DNA of 64,000 nt, taken from assembly GCF_014635325.1 (NCBI RefSeq), contig NZ_BMCT01000005.1, positions 186,001 to 250,000 of the forward strand. The letters are read 5' to 3'. Shown in pieces: positions 25,573 to 33,781 of this stretch. The DNA comes from Azorhizobium oxalatiphilum (lineage in GTDB: Bacteria; Pseudomonadota; Alphaproteobacteria; Rhizobiales; Xanthobacteraceae). Both the position numbers and the translations under genes were made by a program. The notes below the pieces were generated by a model, which searched no databases, was not told the DNA's origin, and saw nothing but the letters and a program-made list of their open reading frames with translations. Position 1 is the first letter of the stretch. Each line of letters begins with the position of its first letter.

Positions 25573-26178
25573 TCACTCCATCTTGGCCGAGACGACGCGA
25601 TAGTCGTCGTTCCGGCCATCGGCCCGTTTTTCGATGGACCTCAGCACCACCTTCAGCTCCGTGCTGAAATAGACGAGTGTCACCTGCCCCTCGGCAGGGA
25701 TGCCGTTGTCCGTGGTCTCCTCATATACGACGACCGGATACGTGCAGCCCGCAATGGAGAGTATGTCTTTGCCAAGGATGCGGATGGCAAGACGATCGGG
25801 CGGGGTCCTGCTCTTGCCTTCGACCGAGCCCTGTCGGGTATAGGAGAAAGACGGCTTGCTCAAGTCAAAGACCTTGTCCCGGTCGTAAGCAAATTTGACG
25901 ATGTCCGCGCCGAAGCGATTTTCGACGATCTTCAAGCCGTTCTCTTCAAAAATCCACGTGTAGATCAGTCGGTTCTGGCTGCTGACTATCGAAACTGAAA
26001 CCCTTTCGTTCGGCAGATATTTTACCACCCTGATCCGCCCGTCCGCCGCGACAAGGCGAATGCCAAAATTCTCCGAGATAAAAGCGGGAGAGATGCATTC
26101 CGCATGCGCGACCGTGCCGGCAAGGCATGACAAAAAGGCGGTGGCGGCAAACCTTTGTAGAATGCGGAACCGGCTCAC
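25573..26178 (-). CDS. Exported protein of unknown function, copy B
   Basis: About 201 residues, a paralogue of copy A: ENFGIRLVAADGRIRVVKYL, IFEENGLKIVENRFG and AGCTYP align with it, and both end with YFS.ELK..L.SI...DGR. A signal peptide ends at TVAHAEC. I chose the GTG at 26178 because GGGGGAGA lies about 8 bases upstream and because it places the signal peptide at the N-terminus. Base composition is normal for the window, unlike copy A. Function unknown. Confidence 0.75.
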   Translation of the reverse strand: MSRFRILQRFAATAFLSCLAGTVAHAECISPAFISENFGIRLVAADGRIRVVKYLPNERVSVSIVSSQNRLIYTWIFEENGLKIVENRFGADIVKFAYDRDKVFDLSKPSFSYTRQGSVEGKSRTPPDRLAIRILGKDILSIAGCTYPVVVYEETTDNGIPAEGQVTLVYFSTELKVVLRSIEKRADGRNDDYRVVSAKME

Positions 26179-26278
26179 CCGTCGTCTCCCCCAAGCGTCA
26201 TACTGCGCTGGAGAATAGCGGCCGGTGGGCAAAACGGAAGCGCGTCGGAGGTGGCAGCGTGGGCGCTGGCCCCCCCCC

Positions 26279-26890
26279 TCACATCCGCGCCACCGCCTCC
26301 GCATCCCCCGGCGTGTCGAGCGCCTCGTCGGACAAAGGCGCCACCGCCGCGCGAAGCAGCGGCAGCACTTCGGAGGCGTCGCGCGCCATCAGAAGGTTCA
26401 CCGGGTTCGTCTCGCGCACGAAGCGGGTGTCGCGCATGTGGTCGAGGAGCTTCAGGAAGGGATCCCAGAAGCCGTCCGTGTTCAGCACAAGGATGGGCTT
26501 GGAGTGCCGGCCGAGCTGCGCCCAGGTGAGCTGCTCCACCAGTTCCTCCAGCGTGCCGACGCCGCCCGGAAGCGCCACGAAGGCGTCGGCGCGCTCGAAC
26601 ATCAGGCGTTTGCGCTCGTGCATGTCCTGCGTGACGATCAGTTCGGCGTCATGGGCGAAGGCCCGTTCGCGGGAGATGAGGAATTCCGGGATGATGCCGG
26701 TCACGTGGCCGCCATTCAGCGCCACGGCGGTGGCCACCTCGCCCATGAGCCCGATGCCGCCGCCGCCATAGACGAGGCCGACGCCGCTCTGCGCCAGCGA
26801 AAGGCCGAGCGCGCGGGCTTCCGACGTGAAGCGCGGGTCCGATCCGTGGGAGGCGCCGCAATAGACGCAGACATTCCTGATGGTCGCCAT
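26279..26890 (-). CDS. LOG-family protein (nucleoside-5'-monophosphate phosphoribohydrolase type)
   Basis: About 203 residues. The N-terminus NVCVYCGASHGSDPRF, the GLVYGGGGIGLMGEVA block and the signature LPGGVGTLEEL place it in the LOG (lonely guy, TIGR00730) group of the lysine-decarboxylase-like Rossmann fold. LOG enzymes release the base from cytokinin riboside monophosphates or AMP-like nucleotides; 'lysine decarboxylase' is an old wrong label. The ATG at 26890 is preferred over one ten codons upstream because it begins the conserved strand directly. It is divergent from arsR. Confidence 0.93.
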   Translation of the reverse strand: MATIRNVCVYCGASHGSDPRFTSEARALGLSLAQSGVGLVYGGGGIGLMGEVATAVALNGGHVTGIIPEFLISRERAFAHDAELIVTQDMHERKRLMFERADAFVALPGGVGTLEELVEQLTWAQLGRHSKPILVLNTDGFWDPFLKLLDHMRDTRFVRETNPVNLLMARDASEVLPLLRAAVAPLSDEALDTPGDAEAVARM

Positions 26891-27291
26891 GGACTCAGTG
26901 TTACGCAGAATTTGCATCAATCCAATGTCCGGCCGTCCCTTGCGGGCGGTGGAGGCGACCTCTCCGATCGGGCGGGCCTGACCGGATCCGGCGCCTGGGG
27001 CCGGCTCCTTTCTTGTTCATGGGGGCATGCGCCCTGCGCCTCGCCCCGCGTTCGATGCCGCCTGTCGGCATCACCCTTCGATTGACCAGCCTTTTGGCAT
27101 GCAACCGGGCGCCTGTCACACGCCCGTGCGGTCGGCAGGTGTTCCGGCCGTCCCCTCATCAGGCCGCACCTCATTCCCCGGATAAGACCGGGCCTGACGT
27201 TGCGGGAGAGGAGGGTGGTCTGCGGTGGACCTACATTTTGTCATCGACGCGCCGCCCGGCCGCCCGCCCTCCGTCTTGCGCCCGTCATCTC

Positions 27292-27309
27292 CATCGTCTA
27301 TCGACGATG
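27292..27309. promoter_or_regulatory. Palindrome directly before arsR, candidate ArsR operator
   Basis: CATCGTC-TATC-GACGATG is a perfect 7+4+7 dyad ending 5 bases before the arsR start codon. ArsR/SmtB proteins bind short inverted repeats overlapping their own promoter or start, so this is a good autoregulatory site. It leaves no room for a normal ribosome binding site. The rest of the 26891-27291 gap shows nothing else. Confidence 0.5.
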
Positions 27310-27313
27310 AACG

Positions 27314-27688
27314 ATGCACGATGTCACGACACTCTCTCCCACCGGCTGCCCGCAGGCGGGCGATCCGGCGCTTGCGGAGCGCCTCAGGGCGCTCAGCCAT
27401 CCCGCCCGCCTTGCCGTGCTCCGGCAACTGGCCAAGGCGGAGCAGTGCCTGTGCGGGGAGATCGTCCGCGGGCTGCCTCTGGCGCAGTCCACGGTCTCCC
27501 AGCACATCAAGATCCTCGTCGAGGCGGGGCTGGTCCGCTCCGAGAGCAAGGGTCAGCGCACCTGCTATGTCCTCGACAGGGTTGCGCTCGCCGCCCTTGA
27601 GGCCGATGTGCAAGCCATGTTTCTGGCGCTCGGCGCCGCTCAAGCCGCGTGCTGGACCGATGATCCGGCCGACGCCGCCTGTTCCTGA
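27314..27688 (+). CDS. ArsR/SmtB-family metal-responsive repressor
   Basis: 124 residues with the winged-helix pattern LRALSHPARLAVLRQLAKAEQCLCGEIV...LAQSTVSQHIKILVEAGLVRS. A Cys45-x-Cys47 pair at the start of the third helix matches the metal-sensing site of ArsR-like sensors, and more cysteines occur at 12, about 85, 113 and near the C-terminus. It probably releases DNA upon binding a thiophilic metal or metalloid. It is 11 bases upstream of an Atm1-type exporter, its likely target along with itself. Confidence 0.92.
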   Translation: MHDVTTLSPTGCPQAGDPALAERLRALSHPARLAVLRQLAKAEQCLCGEIVRGLPLAQSTVSQHIKILVEAGLVRSESKGQRTCYVLDRVALAALEADVQAMFLALGAAQAACWTDDPADAACS

Positions 27689-27699
27689 AGTGGGTATCC

Positions 27700-29673
27700 A
27701 TGTCTGACGTTGCAACGCCCCGCCCCACGGCGGCGGCCTCCCGCCGACGCATGTTCAAGGGCGTCTCCGCCGCCAAGGGCGCGCTGGGCCAGACCATTGC
27801 CGCGCTGTGGCCCTATCTCTGGCCCGCCGACCGGGCGGATCTGAAACAGCGCGTGGTGGCCACCACCGTGCTGCTGTTCCTCGCCAAGTTCGCCACCATG
27901 GCGGTGCCCTTCATCTTCAAATGGGCCACCGATGCGCTGGCCCATGTGCCGGACGGGCAGGGGGATGCGGATTTCGCCTGGCTGCTGGCCGCCCCGGTGC
28001 TGCTGACCATCGCCTATGGCCTGAGCCGCATCGTCATGGCCGGCATCACCCAGCTGCGCGACGGCATCTTCGCCGCCGTGGCGCTGCACGCGGTGCGCCG
28101 CCTTGCCACCGAGACCTTCGAGCACATGCACGCGCTCTCCCTGCGCTTCCATCTGGAGCGCAAGACCGGCGGCCTGACGCGGGTGCTGGAGCGGGCGCGC
28201 GAGGGCATCGAGACCATCGTGCGCATGCTGGTGCTCCAGCTTGCCCCCACCATCGTGGAGATGGTGCTGGTGCTGGTGGTGCTGATGTTCGCTTTCGACT
28301 GGCGCTATGTGGCGGTGGTTGCGGCGACCGTCGCGCTCTACACTTGGTTCACCTATGCGGCGAGTGAGTGGCGCATCGCCATCCGCCGCGACATGAACGA
28401 GAGCGACACCGAGGCCAACACCAAGGCGGTGGACAGCCTGCTCAATTACGAGACGGTGAAGTATTTCGGCGCCGAGCATTGGGAAGCCGCGCGCTATGAC
28501 AAGTCGGTGGCGCGCTATGAGAAGGCCACCGTGCGCACCTTCACCTCGCTGGCGTGGCTGAATGCCGGGCAGGCGGTGATCTTCACCTGCGGCCTCACCG
28601 CCACCATGGTGATGGCGGCCTTCGACGTGCGGGCCGGGCGGCAGTCGCTGGGCGCCTTCGTCATGGTCAATGCCATGATGATCCAGCTCTACCAGCCGCT
28701 GAACTTCCTCGGCATGATCTATCGCGAGATCAAGCAGGCCATCGTGGATATCGAGGCCATGTTCGGCGTGCTCGCCCGCGATCCGGAGATCGAGGATGCC
28801 CCTGATGCGCCGGCGCTCAACGTTTCCGGCGGCACGGTCCGGTTCGAGGACGTGCGCTTCTCCTATGATCCCGACCGGGAGATCCTGAAGGGCGTTTCCT
28901 TCGAGGTGCCGGCGGGCCGCACGGTGGCCATCGTGGGCGCCTCGGGCGCGGGAAAATCCACCATCTCGCGGCTGATGTTCCGCTTCTATGATGTGAAGGG
29001 CGGGCGCATCACCATCGATGGGCAGGACATCCGGCAGGTCACGCAGGACAGCCTGCGCGCCGCCATCGGCATGGTGCCGCAGGATACGGTGCTGTTCAAC
29101 GACACAATAGCCTACAACATCCGCTATGGCCGCGCCGGGGCGAGCGATGCCGAGGTGGAGGAGGCCGCGCGCCTCGCCCAGATCGACGGCTTCATCCGCG
29201 CCACGCCGGCCGGCTATGCGACGGAAGTGGGCGAGCGCGGCCTGAAGCTGTCGGGCGGCGAGAAGCAGCGCGTGGCCATCGCCCGCACCATCCTCAAGGC
29301 CCCGCCCATCCTGGTGCTGGACGAGGCCACCTCGGCGCTGGACAGCCACACCGAGCGCGAGATCCAGGATGCGCTGGACGGCGTCTCGCGCGGGCGCACC
29401 ACGCTGGTGATCGCCCATCGCCTGTCCACCGTCATCAATGCGGACGAGATCCTCGTTCTGTCACAGGGCCAGGTGGCCGAGCGCGGCACCCATGCGGACC
29501 TGCTGGCCAAGGGCGGGCTCTATGCGGCGCTCTGGCAGCGCCAGCGCGAGGCGGACGATGCGCGACGCAAGCTGCTCGCCGCGTCTGACTCGCCCGAACC
29601 GGAAGTGCCTGTTTCGGAGGCAGTCACCGAGCGGCGCGTGGATCATCACGAGGAGCCGAGCACGGCTGCCTGA
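27700..29673 (+). CDS. Atm1/HMT1-type ABC exporter (fused permease and ATPase)
   Basis: 657 residues. Six membrane helices (about residues 35-320) are followed by an ATPase domain with Walker A GASGAGKST (about 413-421), the signature LSGGEKQRVAIARTI (from about 517), Walker B ILVLDEATSALDS (from about 537) and the H-loop IAHRLSTV. The transmembrane region with NTKAVDSLLNYETVKYFGAE is characteristic of the mitochondrial Atm1 / bacterial heavy-metal-tolerance group, which exports glutathione conjugates or glutathione-metal complexes from the cytoplasm. Placement behind ArsR supports a metal-detoxification role. It works as a homodimer. Confidence 0.94.
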   Translation: MSDVATPRPTAAASRRRMFKGVSAAKGALGQTIAALWPYLWPADRADLKQRVVATTVLLFLAKFATMAVPFIFKWATDALAHVPDGQGDADFAWLLAAPVLLTIAYGLSRIVMAGITQLRDGIFAAVALHAVRRLATETFEHMHALSLRFHLERKTGGLTRVLERAREGIETIVRMLVLQLAPTIVEMVLVLVVLMFAFDWRYVAVVAATVALYTWFTYAASEWRIAIRRDMNESDTEANTKAVDSLLNYETVKYFGAEHWEAARYDKSVARYEKATVRTFTSLAWLNAGQAVIFTCGLTATMVMAAFDVRAGRQSLGAFVMVNAMMIQLYQPLNFLGMIYREIKQAIVDIEAMFGVLARDPEIEDAPDAPALNVSGGTVRFEDVRFSYDPDREILKGVSFEVPAGRTVAIVGASGAGKSTISRLMFRFYDVKGGRITIDGQDIRQVTQDSLRAAIGMVPQDTVLFNDTIAYNIRYGRAGASDAEVEEAARLAQIDGFIRATPAGYATEVGERGLKLSGGEKQRVAIARTILKAPPILVLDEATSALDSHTEREIQDALDGVSRGRTTLVIAHRLSTVINADEILVLSQGQVAERGTHADLLAKGGLYAALWQRQREADDARRKLLAASDSPEPEVPVSEAVTERRVDHHEEPSTAA

Positions 29674-30028
29674 TACCGTCTCCGGTGGCGGGCGGGAGAC
29701 GTCCGCCGCCGGCAGTGTGCCATGCGAGGGCCATGTCCCTGTCCATGGCCGTGCCATCCGTGGCTGTCCCTCCGGCCCATGCCGCCGGGGGCGTTGCACC
29801 TGCGGCTTTCGAGGCCCGCCGCTCTTATGTGCCGTGATGGGGCCATGGCGTGTCCATCCGCGCCGTCCCTGTCCAAAGGCGATGGCACACGTGATCCGGA
29901 TAACCGTTTCCGGATACCCCTTCACGTTTCCTTGAACATGGCGCCGCTTGCCCGCCCTCTCACCTGCGGGCATGCGGGATCGCTACCCGGATAACATCAC
30001 CTGCAAAGGTGGTGTGCGCCTGAGGCCT
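29674..30028. other. Non-coding stretch with three CCGGATA repeats
   Basis: About 350 bases without a convincing gene. CCGGATA occurs at 29896-29902, 29910-29916 and 29987-29993, all on the plus strand, the first two 14 bases apart. They could be regulator sites for the downstream gene; this is only a pattern. An overlapping open frame from 29948 is in frame with the next gene but lacks protein-like features. Confidence 0.35.
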
Positions 30029-31849
30029 ATGGTCAGGCCGACGCCAGATGTGCAGTCTAGGTTTGCGCTGACGGTGGGAGAAGTCGAGCCTGTGATTGGA
30101 GCCCTGTACCTGAAATCGGAGCGCGTGGCCCCCCGGCTGCGCGTGGGCCTCATGGTCGATGGCGATCAGGTCACGGCTGCCGCTGCGGCGGTGATCGAAC
30201 ATATCGAAGCCTGTGATTTTGCTGAGATTGTGCTGATCGTCCGGCAGGAGGGCGCGCAGAACCGCATGGAGCGCAAGCGCCCGTTTCCGGCGCGCGCGCT
30301 GCGCATGCTGCGCAACAGGGCCCAGCGCAGCCGCTTCGCCTATGCCGTCTACACCACGCTCGATCGCTGGCTGGCGCGCGATCCCACCATCGATCCCCTG
30401 CGCCTCGTGGATACCAGCATCTCCTTCCAGGGCATCGAGATTCTCGATGTGCGGCCGGAGACCAAGGGCTTCGTGCAGCGCTTTCCCGAAGGCATCGTGG
30501 AGGAGATCCGCAAGCGCGATCTGGATGTGCTGATCCGCTTCGGCTTCAACATCCTGCACGGCAGCATCCTCACCGCCGCGCGCTATGGCATCTGGTCCTA
30601 TCATCACGGCGACCCGGAGTTCTACCGGGGCGGCCCGCCGCAATTCTGGGAGATGGCCGAGCGCAATCCCTTGTCCGGCGCGGTGTTGCAGGTGCTCGAC
30701 GAGCAACTCGACGGCGGCATGGTGCTGGAGAAGGGGCTTTTCGCCACCGACCTGTCCATCTCGCTCCGGCGCAACCGGATTCAGGTGTTCTGGGGTTCGG
30801 CGCACTTCGTCATCGCCAAGCTGAAAGCCCTGCACGAGCACGGCTTCGATCATCTGGTCTCACGCGCCGTGCCGCCGCGTCCATATGCGGGCAAGCGCCC
30901 GCTCTACCGCACGCCCACCAATCGCGAAGTGATGCAGTGGCTGGCCCAGACGTTCTGGCGCAAGGTGAGCCAGCGCCTGCGGCCGCGCCAGCTGGAGCAC
31001 TGGATGATCGCGGTGCGGCGGGCGCCCGGCGGCGACAACGGGCTGGCGGTCAATCCGCAGAGGCGGTCCGCCGATCTGTCGGATTTCGAGTTCCTGCCCT
31101 CGCCGCACGGGCGCGTCTATGCGGACCCTTACGTCTTCTGGCGCGGGGAGCGGGCGTTCCTGTTCTTCGAGAACGACAGCTACGGCAGCGATCCGGCGGT
31201 GATCTCGGTGGCCGAGATCCGGCAGAACGGAATTGCCCCGGCGCAGGTCTGCCTCAGCACCGGCCAGCATCTGTCCTTCCCGCAGGTCTTCGAGTGGGAA
31301 GGGGAAATCTTCATGCTGCCGGAGAGCATCGAATCCGGCGAACTGGCCCTCTACCGGGCGGTGGACTTCCCCCTGCAATGGGAGAAGGCGCACGTGCTGC
31401 GCCGGGGCAACATGGTGGACGCCGCCCTCTGGCACGAGGATGGCATCTGGTATCTGTTCGCGACCCTGGTGGACCTGCTGAGCCGCGCCACCAGCCTGCA
31501 TCTGTTCACGGCGGAAAGTCTGGAGGGGCCGTGGGTGCCCCATCCGGAGAACCCCCTCTCCAACGACGTGCGCAGCGCCCGTGGCGCCGGTGCCCTGTTC
31601 CGCCGCGACGGCCGCCTGTTCCGGCCGAGCCAGGACGGTTCCGTGACCTATGGCCGCGCGCTGGAGTTCCACGAGGTGGATGTGATGACCCCCACCGCCT
31701 ATTCCGAGCACCGGGTGCTGACCATCACCCCGGACGACGTGCCCGCGCTGGATGGCGCACCGGCAACGGGCATCCACACCTATCACGAGGCGCGGGGCAT
31801 CGAGGTGGTGGATGCCAAGTTCCTGGTTCCGGCCCGTCAGGTGATGTGA
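30029..31849 (+). CDS. Formyltransferase-like / beta-propeller glycan-modifying protein
   Basis: About 606 residues. Residues ~30-270 resemble Formyl_trans_N: VLIRFGFNILHG, YGIWSYHHGDPEFYRGGPPQFWE and LDGGMVLEKG are typical of methionyl-tRNA-formyltransferase-like folds. Residues ~330-600 form repeated strands, with YADPYVFWRGERAFLFFEN, ISVAEI and HHFT-like segments resembling the five-bladed propeller of the glucosamine inositolphosphorylceramide transferase / GH43-like group. It may transfer formyl or a sugar to an amino sugar or lipid headgroup. The start is uncertain: the ATG at 30029, a GTG at 30014 and frames from 29948 are all possible. It precedes the two phospholipid genes on the same strand. 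Confidence 0.72.
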   Translation: MVRPTPDVQSRFALTVGEVEPVIGALYLKSERVAPRLRVGLMVDGDQVTAAAAAVIEHIEACDFAEIVLIVRQEGAQNRMERKRPFPARALRMLRNRAQRSRFAYAVYTTLDRWLARDPTIDPLRLVDTSISFQGIEILDVRPETKGFVQRFPEGIVEEIRKRDLDVLIRFGFNILHGSILTAARYGIWSYHHGDPEFYRGGPPQFWEMAERNPLSGAVLQVLDEQLDGGMVLEKGLFATDLSISLRRNRIQVFWGSAHFVIAKLKALHEHGFDHLVSRAVPPRPYAGKRPLYRTPTNREVMQWLAQTFWRKVSQRLRPRQLEHWMIAVRRAPGGDNGLAVNPQRRSADLSDFEFLPSPHGRVYADPYVFWRGERAFLFFENDSYGSDPAVISVAEIRQNGIAPAQVCLSTGQHLSFPQVFEWEGEIFMLPESIESGELALYRAVDFPLQWEKAHVLRRGNMVDAALWHEDGIWYLFATLVDLLSRATSLHLFTAESLEGPWVPHPENPLSNDVRSARGAGALFRRDGRLFRPSQDGSVTYGRALEFHEVDVMTPTAYSEHRVLTITPDDVPALDGAPATGIHTYHEARGIEVVDAKFLVPARQVM

Positions 31850-31995
31850 CGCAGGAGGACCGGTGCCCGTTGGCGGGCCGCTGATCGCGCGTCGGCCGTG
31901 GGGCGGCTATGTTGCATCGCCATTTGACGAGGGGGCGGGGCGGCACTACCTCTGGCCGCTCATGGCCCGTCGGCGGCCGCCATTCGGAGACCAGA

Positions 31996-32700
31996 GTGCA
32001 GTCCCTTCTCGACTCGATCCGCAAAGCCTTCCCGCCCGTTCACCGCGAGGGCTATCCCTTCATCGCCATTGCTGTGGTGATTGCGGCCGGACTGCTGATG
32101 GTCTCCACCTTCCTGGGCATGCTGGGCGTGGGCCTCGCCATCTGGACGGCGCTGTTCTTCCGCGATCCGGCCCGCGTCACCCCGCTGCGCGACGGCCTCG
32201 TGGTGGCTCCCGCGGACGGGCGCATCTCGCAGGTGGGCCTCGCCGTGCCGCCGCGCGAGCTGGGCCTCTCCGACGTTCCGCTGATGCGCATCTCCATCTT
32301 CATGAACGTGTTCAACGTCCATGTGAACCGGGCGCCGGTGAGCGGCCGGATCGAGAAGATCGCCTACAAGCCGGGCCTGTTCCTCAATGCCGAGCTGGAC
32401 AAGGCCAGCGAGGACAACGAGCGCAACGGCCTGATCGTGCAGGGCGTCCATGGCCCGGTGGGCGTGGTGCAGATCGCCGGCCTGATCGCGCGGCGCATCG
32501 TCTCCTTCGTGCACGAGGGCGAGGAGATCGGGGCCGGCGAGCGCTTCGGCCTCATCCGCTTCGGCTCGCGCGTGGACGTCTACCTGCCCGTGGGCACCCG
32601 CATCCTGGTCTCCGAGGGCCAGATCACCACGGCGGGCGAGACCGTGCTTGCCGACTATACCGCGACCGCCGCCCGCGACATCGCCTACCGCGTTTCCTGA
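31996..32700 (+). CDS. psd: Phosphatidylserine decarboxylase proenzyme, short form
   Basis: About 234 residues from a GTG with GGAGA 5 bases upstream. It makes phosphatidylethanolamine from phosphatidylserine in the inner membrane. The enzyme self-cleaves to create a pyruvoyl group: the site is [11 protein letters not shown], with Gly190-Ser191. N-terminal hydrophobic segments (about 22-55) anchor it. The [16 protein letters not shown] block is the usual catalytic histidine region. The short length fits the PSD-A type common in alphaproteobacteria. pssA follows after 7 bases, so the two steps of the pathway are co-transcribed. Confidence 0.96.
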   Translation: MQSLLDSIRKAFPPVHREGYPFIAIAVVIAAGLLMVSTFLGMLGVGLAIWTALFFRDPARVTPLRDGLVVAPADGRISQVGLAVPPRELGLSDVPLMRISIFMNVFNVHVNRAPVSGRIEKIAYKPGLFLNAELDKASEDNERNGLIVQGVHGPVGVVQIAGLIARRIVSFVHEGEEIGAGERFGLIRFGSRVDVYLPVGTRILVSEGQITTAGETVLADYTATAARDIAYRVS

Positions 32701-32707
32701 GGGTCCG

Positions 32708-33562
32708 ATGAGCCTTCCGTTCCCGTCCTTCGACCCCGATGGCCAGCCGCCCGTGCGTCCGCGCCGGTTCACGCGCATTCCGCTGCGCCTGCTGCTGCCC
32801 AACATGGTCACGCTGCTGGCCCTGTGCTCGGGGCTGACAGCGGTGCGCATGGCCATCGAGGACCGCATGGAGCTGGCGCTGGCCGCCATCGTCTTCGCGG
32901 CCCTGCTGGATGGCGTGGACGGACGGCTGGCGCGGGCGCTGAAGGGCACCTCGCGCTTCGGGGCGGAGCTGGACAGCCTCGCCGACTTCGTGAACTTCGG
33001 CTGCGTGCCGGCGCTGGTGCTCTATTTGTGGGGGCTGGACGAGGCGGGGTCGCTGGGCTGGATCGCCTGCCTGATCTTCGCCATCTGCGCGGCCTTGCGG
33101 CTCGCTCGCTTCAACGTCATGCTTGATGATCCCGACCGTCCGCCCTTCGCCGGTGATTTCTTCACTGGCATTCCGGCGCCGGCGGGGGCGATCTGCGTGC
33201 TGCTGCCGGTCTATCTGGAGCTGCTGGGCGTCCCGCACGTCACTCTCAGCGCGTTCATGGCGCTGCTGTACACCATCGCCATCGGCCTGCTGATGATCTC
33301 CAAGCTGCCGGCCTGGTCCGGCAAGACGCTGGGCAAGCGCGTCCGCCGCGAACTGGTGCTGCCGCTGTTCGTCCTCTTCGCCGTCTTCGCGGGCCTGCTG
33401 GCCAGCTATCCCTGGCTGGTTTTGTCCCTGTGCAGCGTTTTTTATCTGGCCCTGCTGCCGCTTTCTACACTCCGATACCGGAAGCTGATGGCGGAGTACG
33501 TGGCCAGCGCGCCTGCCAAGGCCTCTGGCAGCACCGAAGTGCCGGCGGATCCGCCGGCCTGA
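32708..33562 (+). CDS. pssA: CDP-diacylglycerol-serine O-phosphatidyltransferase
   Basis: 284 residues with about eight membrane helices. The CDP-alcohol phosphotransferase signature is complete: D71-G72-x2-A75-R76-x8-G85-x3-D89-x3-D93, with Asp68 just before. It makes phosphatidylserine from CDP-diacylglycerol and serine, feeding the preceding decarboxylase gene. The ATG at 32708 follows the psd stop closely. The C-terminal tail is alanine- and proline-rich and variable. Confidence 0.96.
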   Translation: MSLPFPSFDPDGQPPVRPRRFTRIPLRLLLPNMVTLLALCSGLTAVRMAIEDRMELALAAIVFAALLDGVDGRLARALKGTSRFGAELDSLADFVNFGCVPALVLYLWGLDEAGSLGWIACLIFAICAALRLARFNVMLDDPDRPPFAGDFFTGIPAPAGAICVLLPVYLELLGVPHVTLSAFMALLYTIAIGLLMISKLPAWSGKTLGKRVRRELVLPLFVLFAVFAGLLASYPWLVLSLCSVFYLALLPLSTLRYRKLMAEYVASAPAKASGSTEVPADPPA

Positions 33563-33693
33563 GGCGCAGGAGGAAGGGCCATGGCCCAGTGGTCTGCCGC
33601 CCTGATTTGCATGCAGATGCAATTTTTCGCATGAAAATTAGGCAGTCAGCGTTGACTGTCGCCCCTCTGCCTGCGGGTATTTTGTCTATAAAT

Positions 33694-33711
33694 ATATGAA
33701 ATAATTCATAT
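33694..33711. promoter_or_regulatory. AT-rich palindrome upstream of the Dpp operon
   Basis: ATATGAA-ATAA-TTCATAT is a perfect 18-base dyad about 70 bases before the start of the binding-protein gene, in an AT-rich patch (33680-33730). A TTGACT at 33652-33657 could be a -35 element with a weak -10 near 33675-33680. Likely operator or promoter region of the importer operon; the GntR regulator at the operon end is a candidate binder. Confidence 0.4.
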
Positions 33712-33781
33712 TTTTTGGATACGCATACAATTGGCACATCCCTTGAATGGCAAAGCTCAGTTGCCAGAGGGGATTCCTTGC

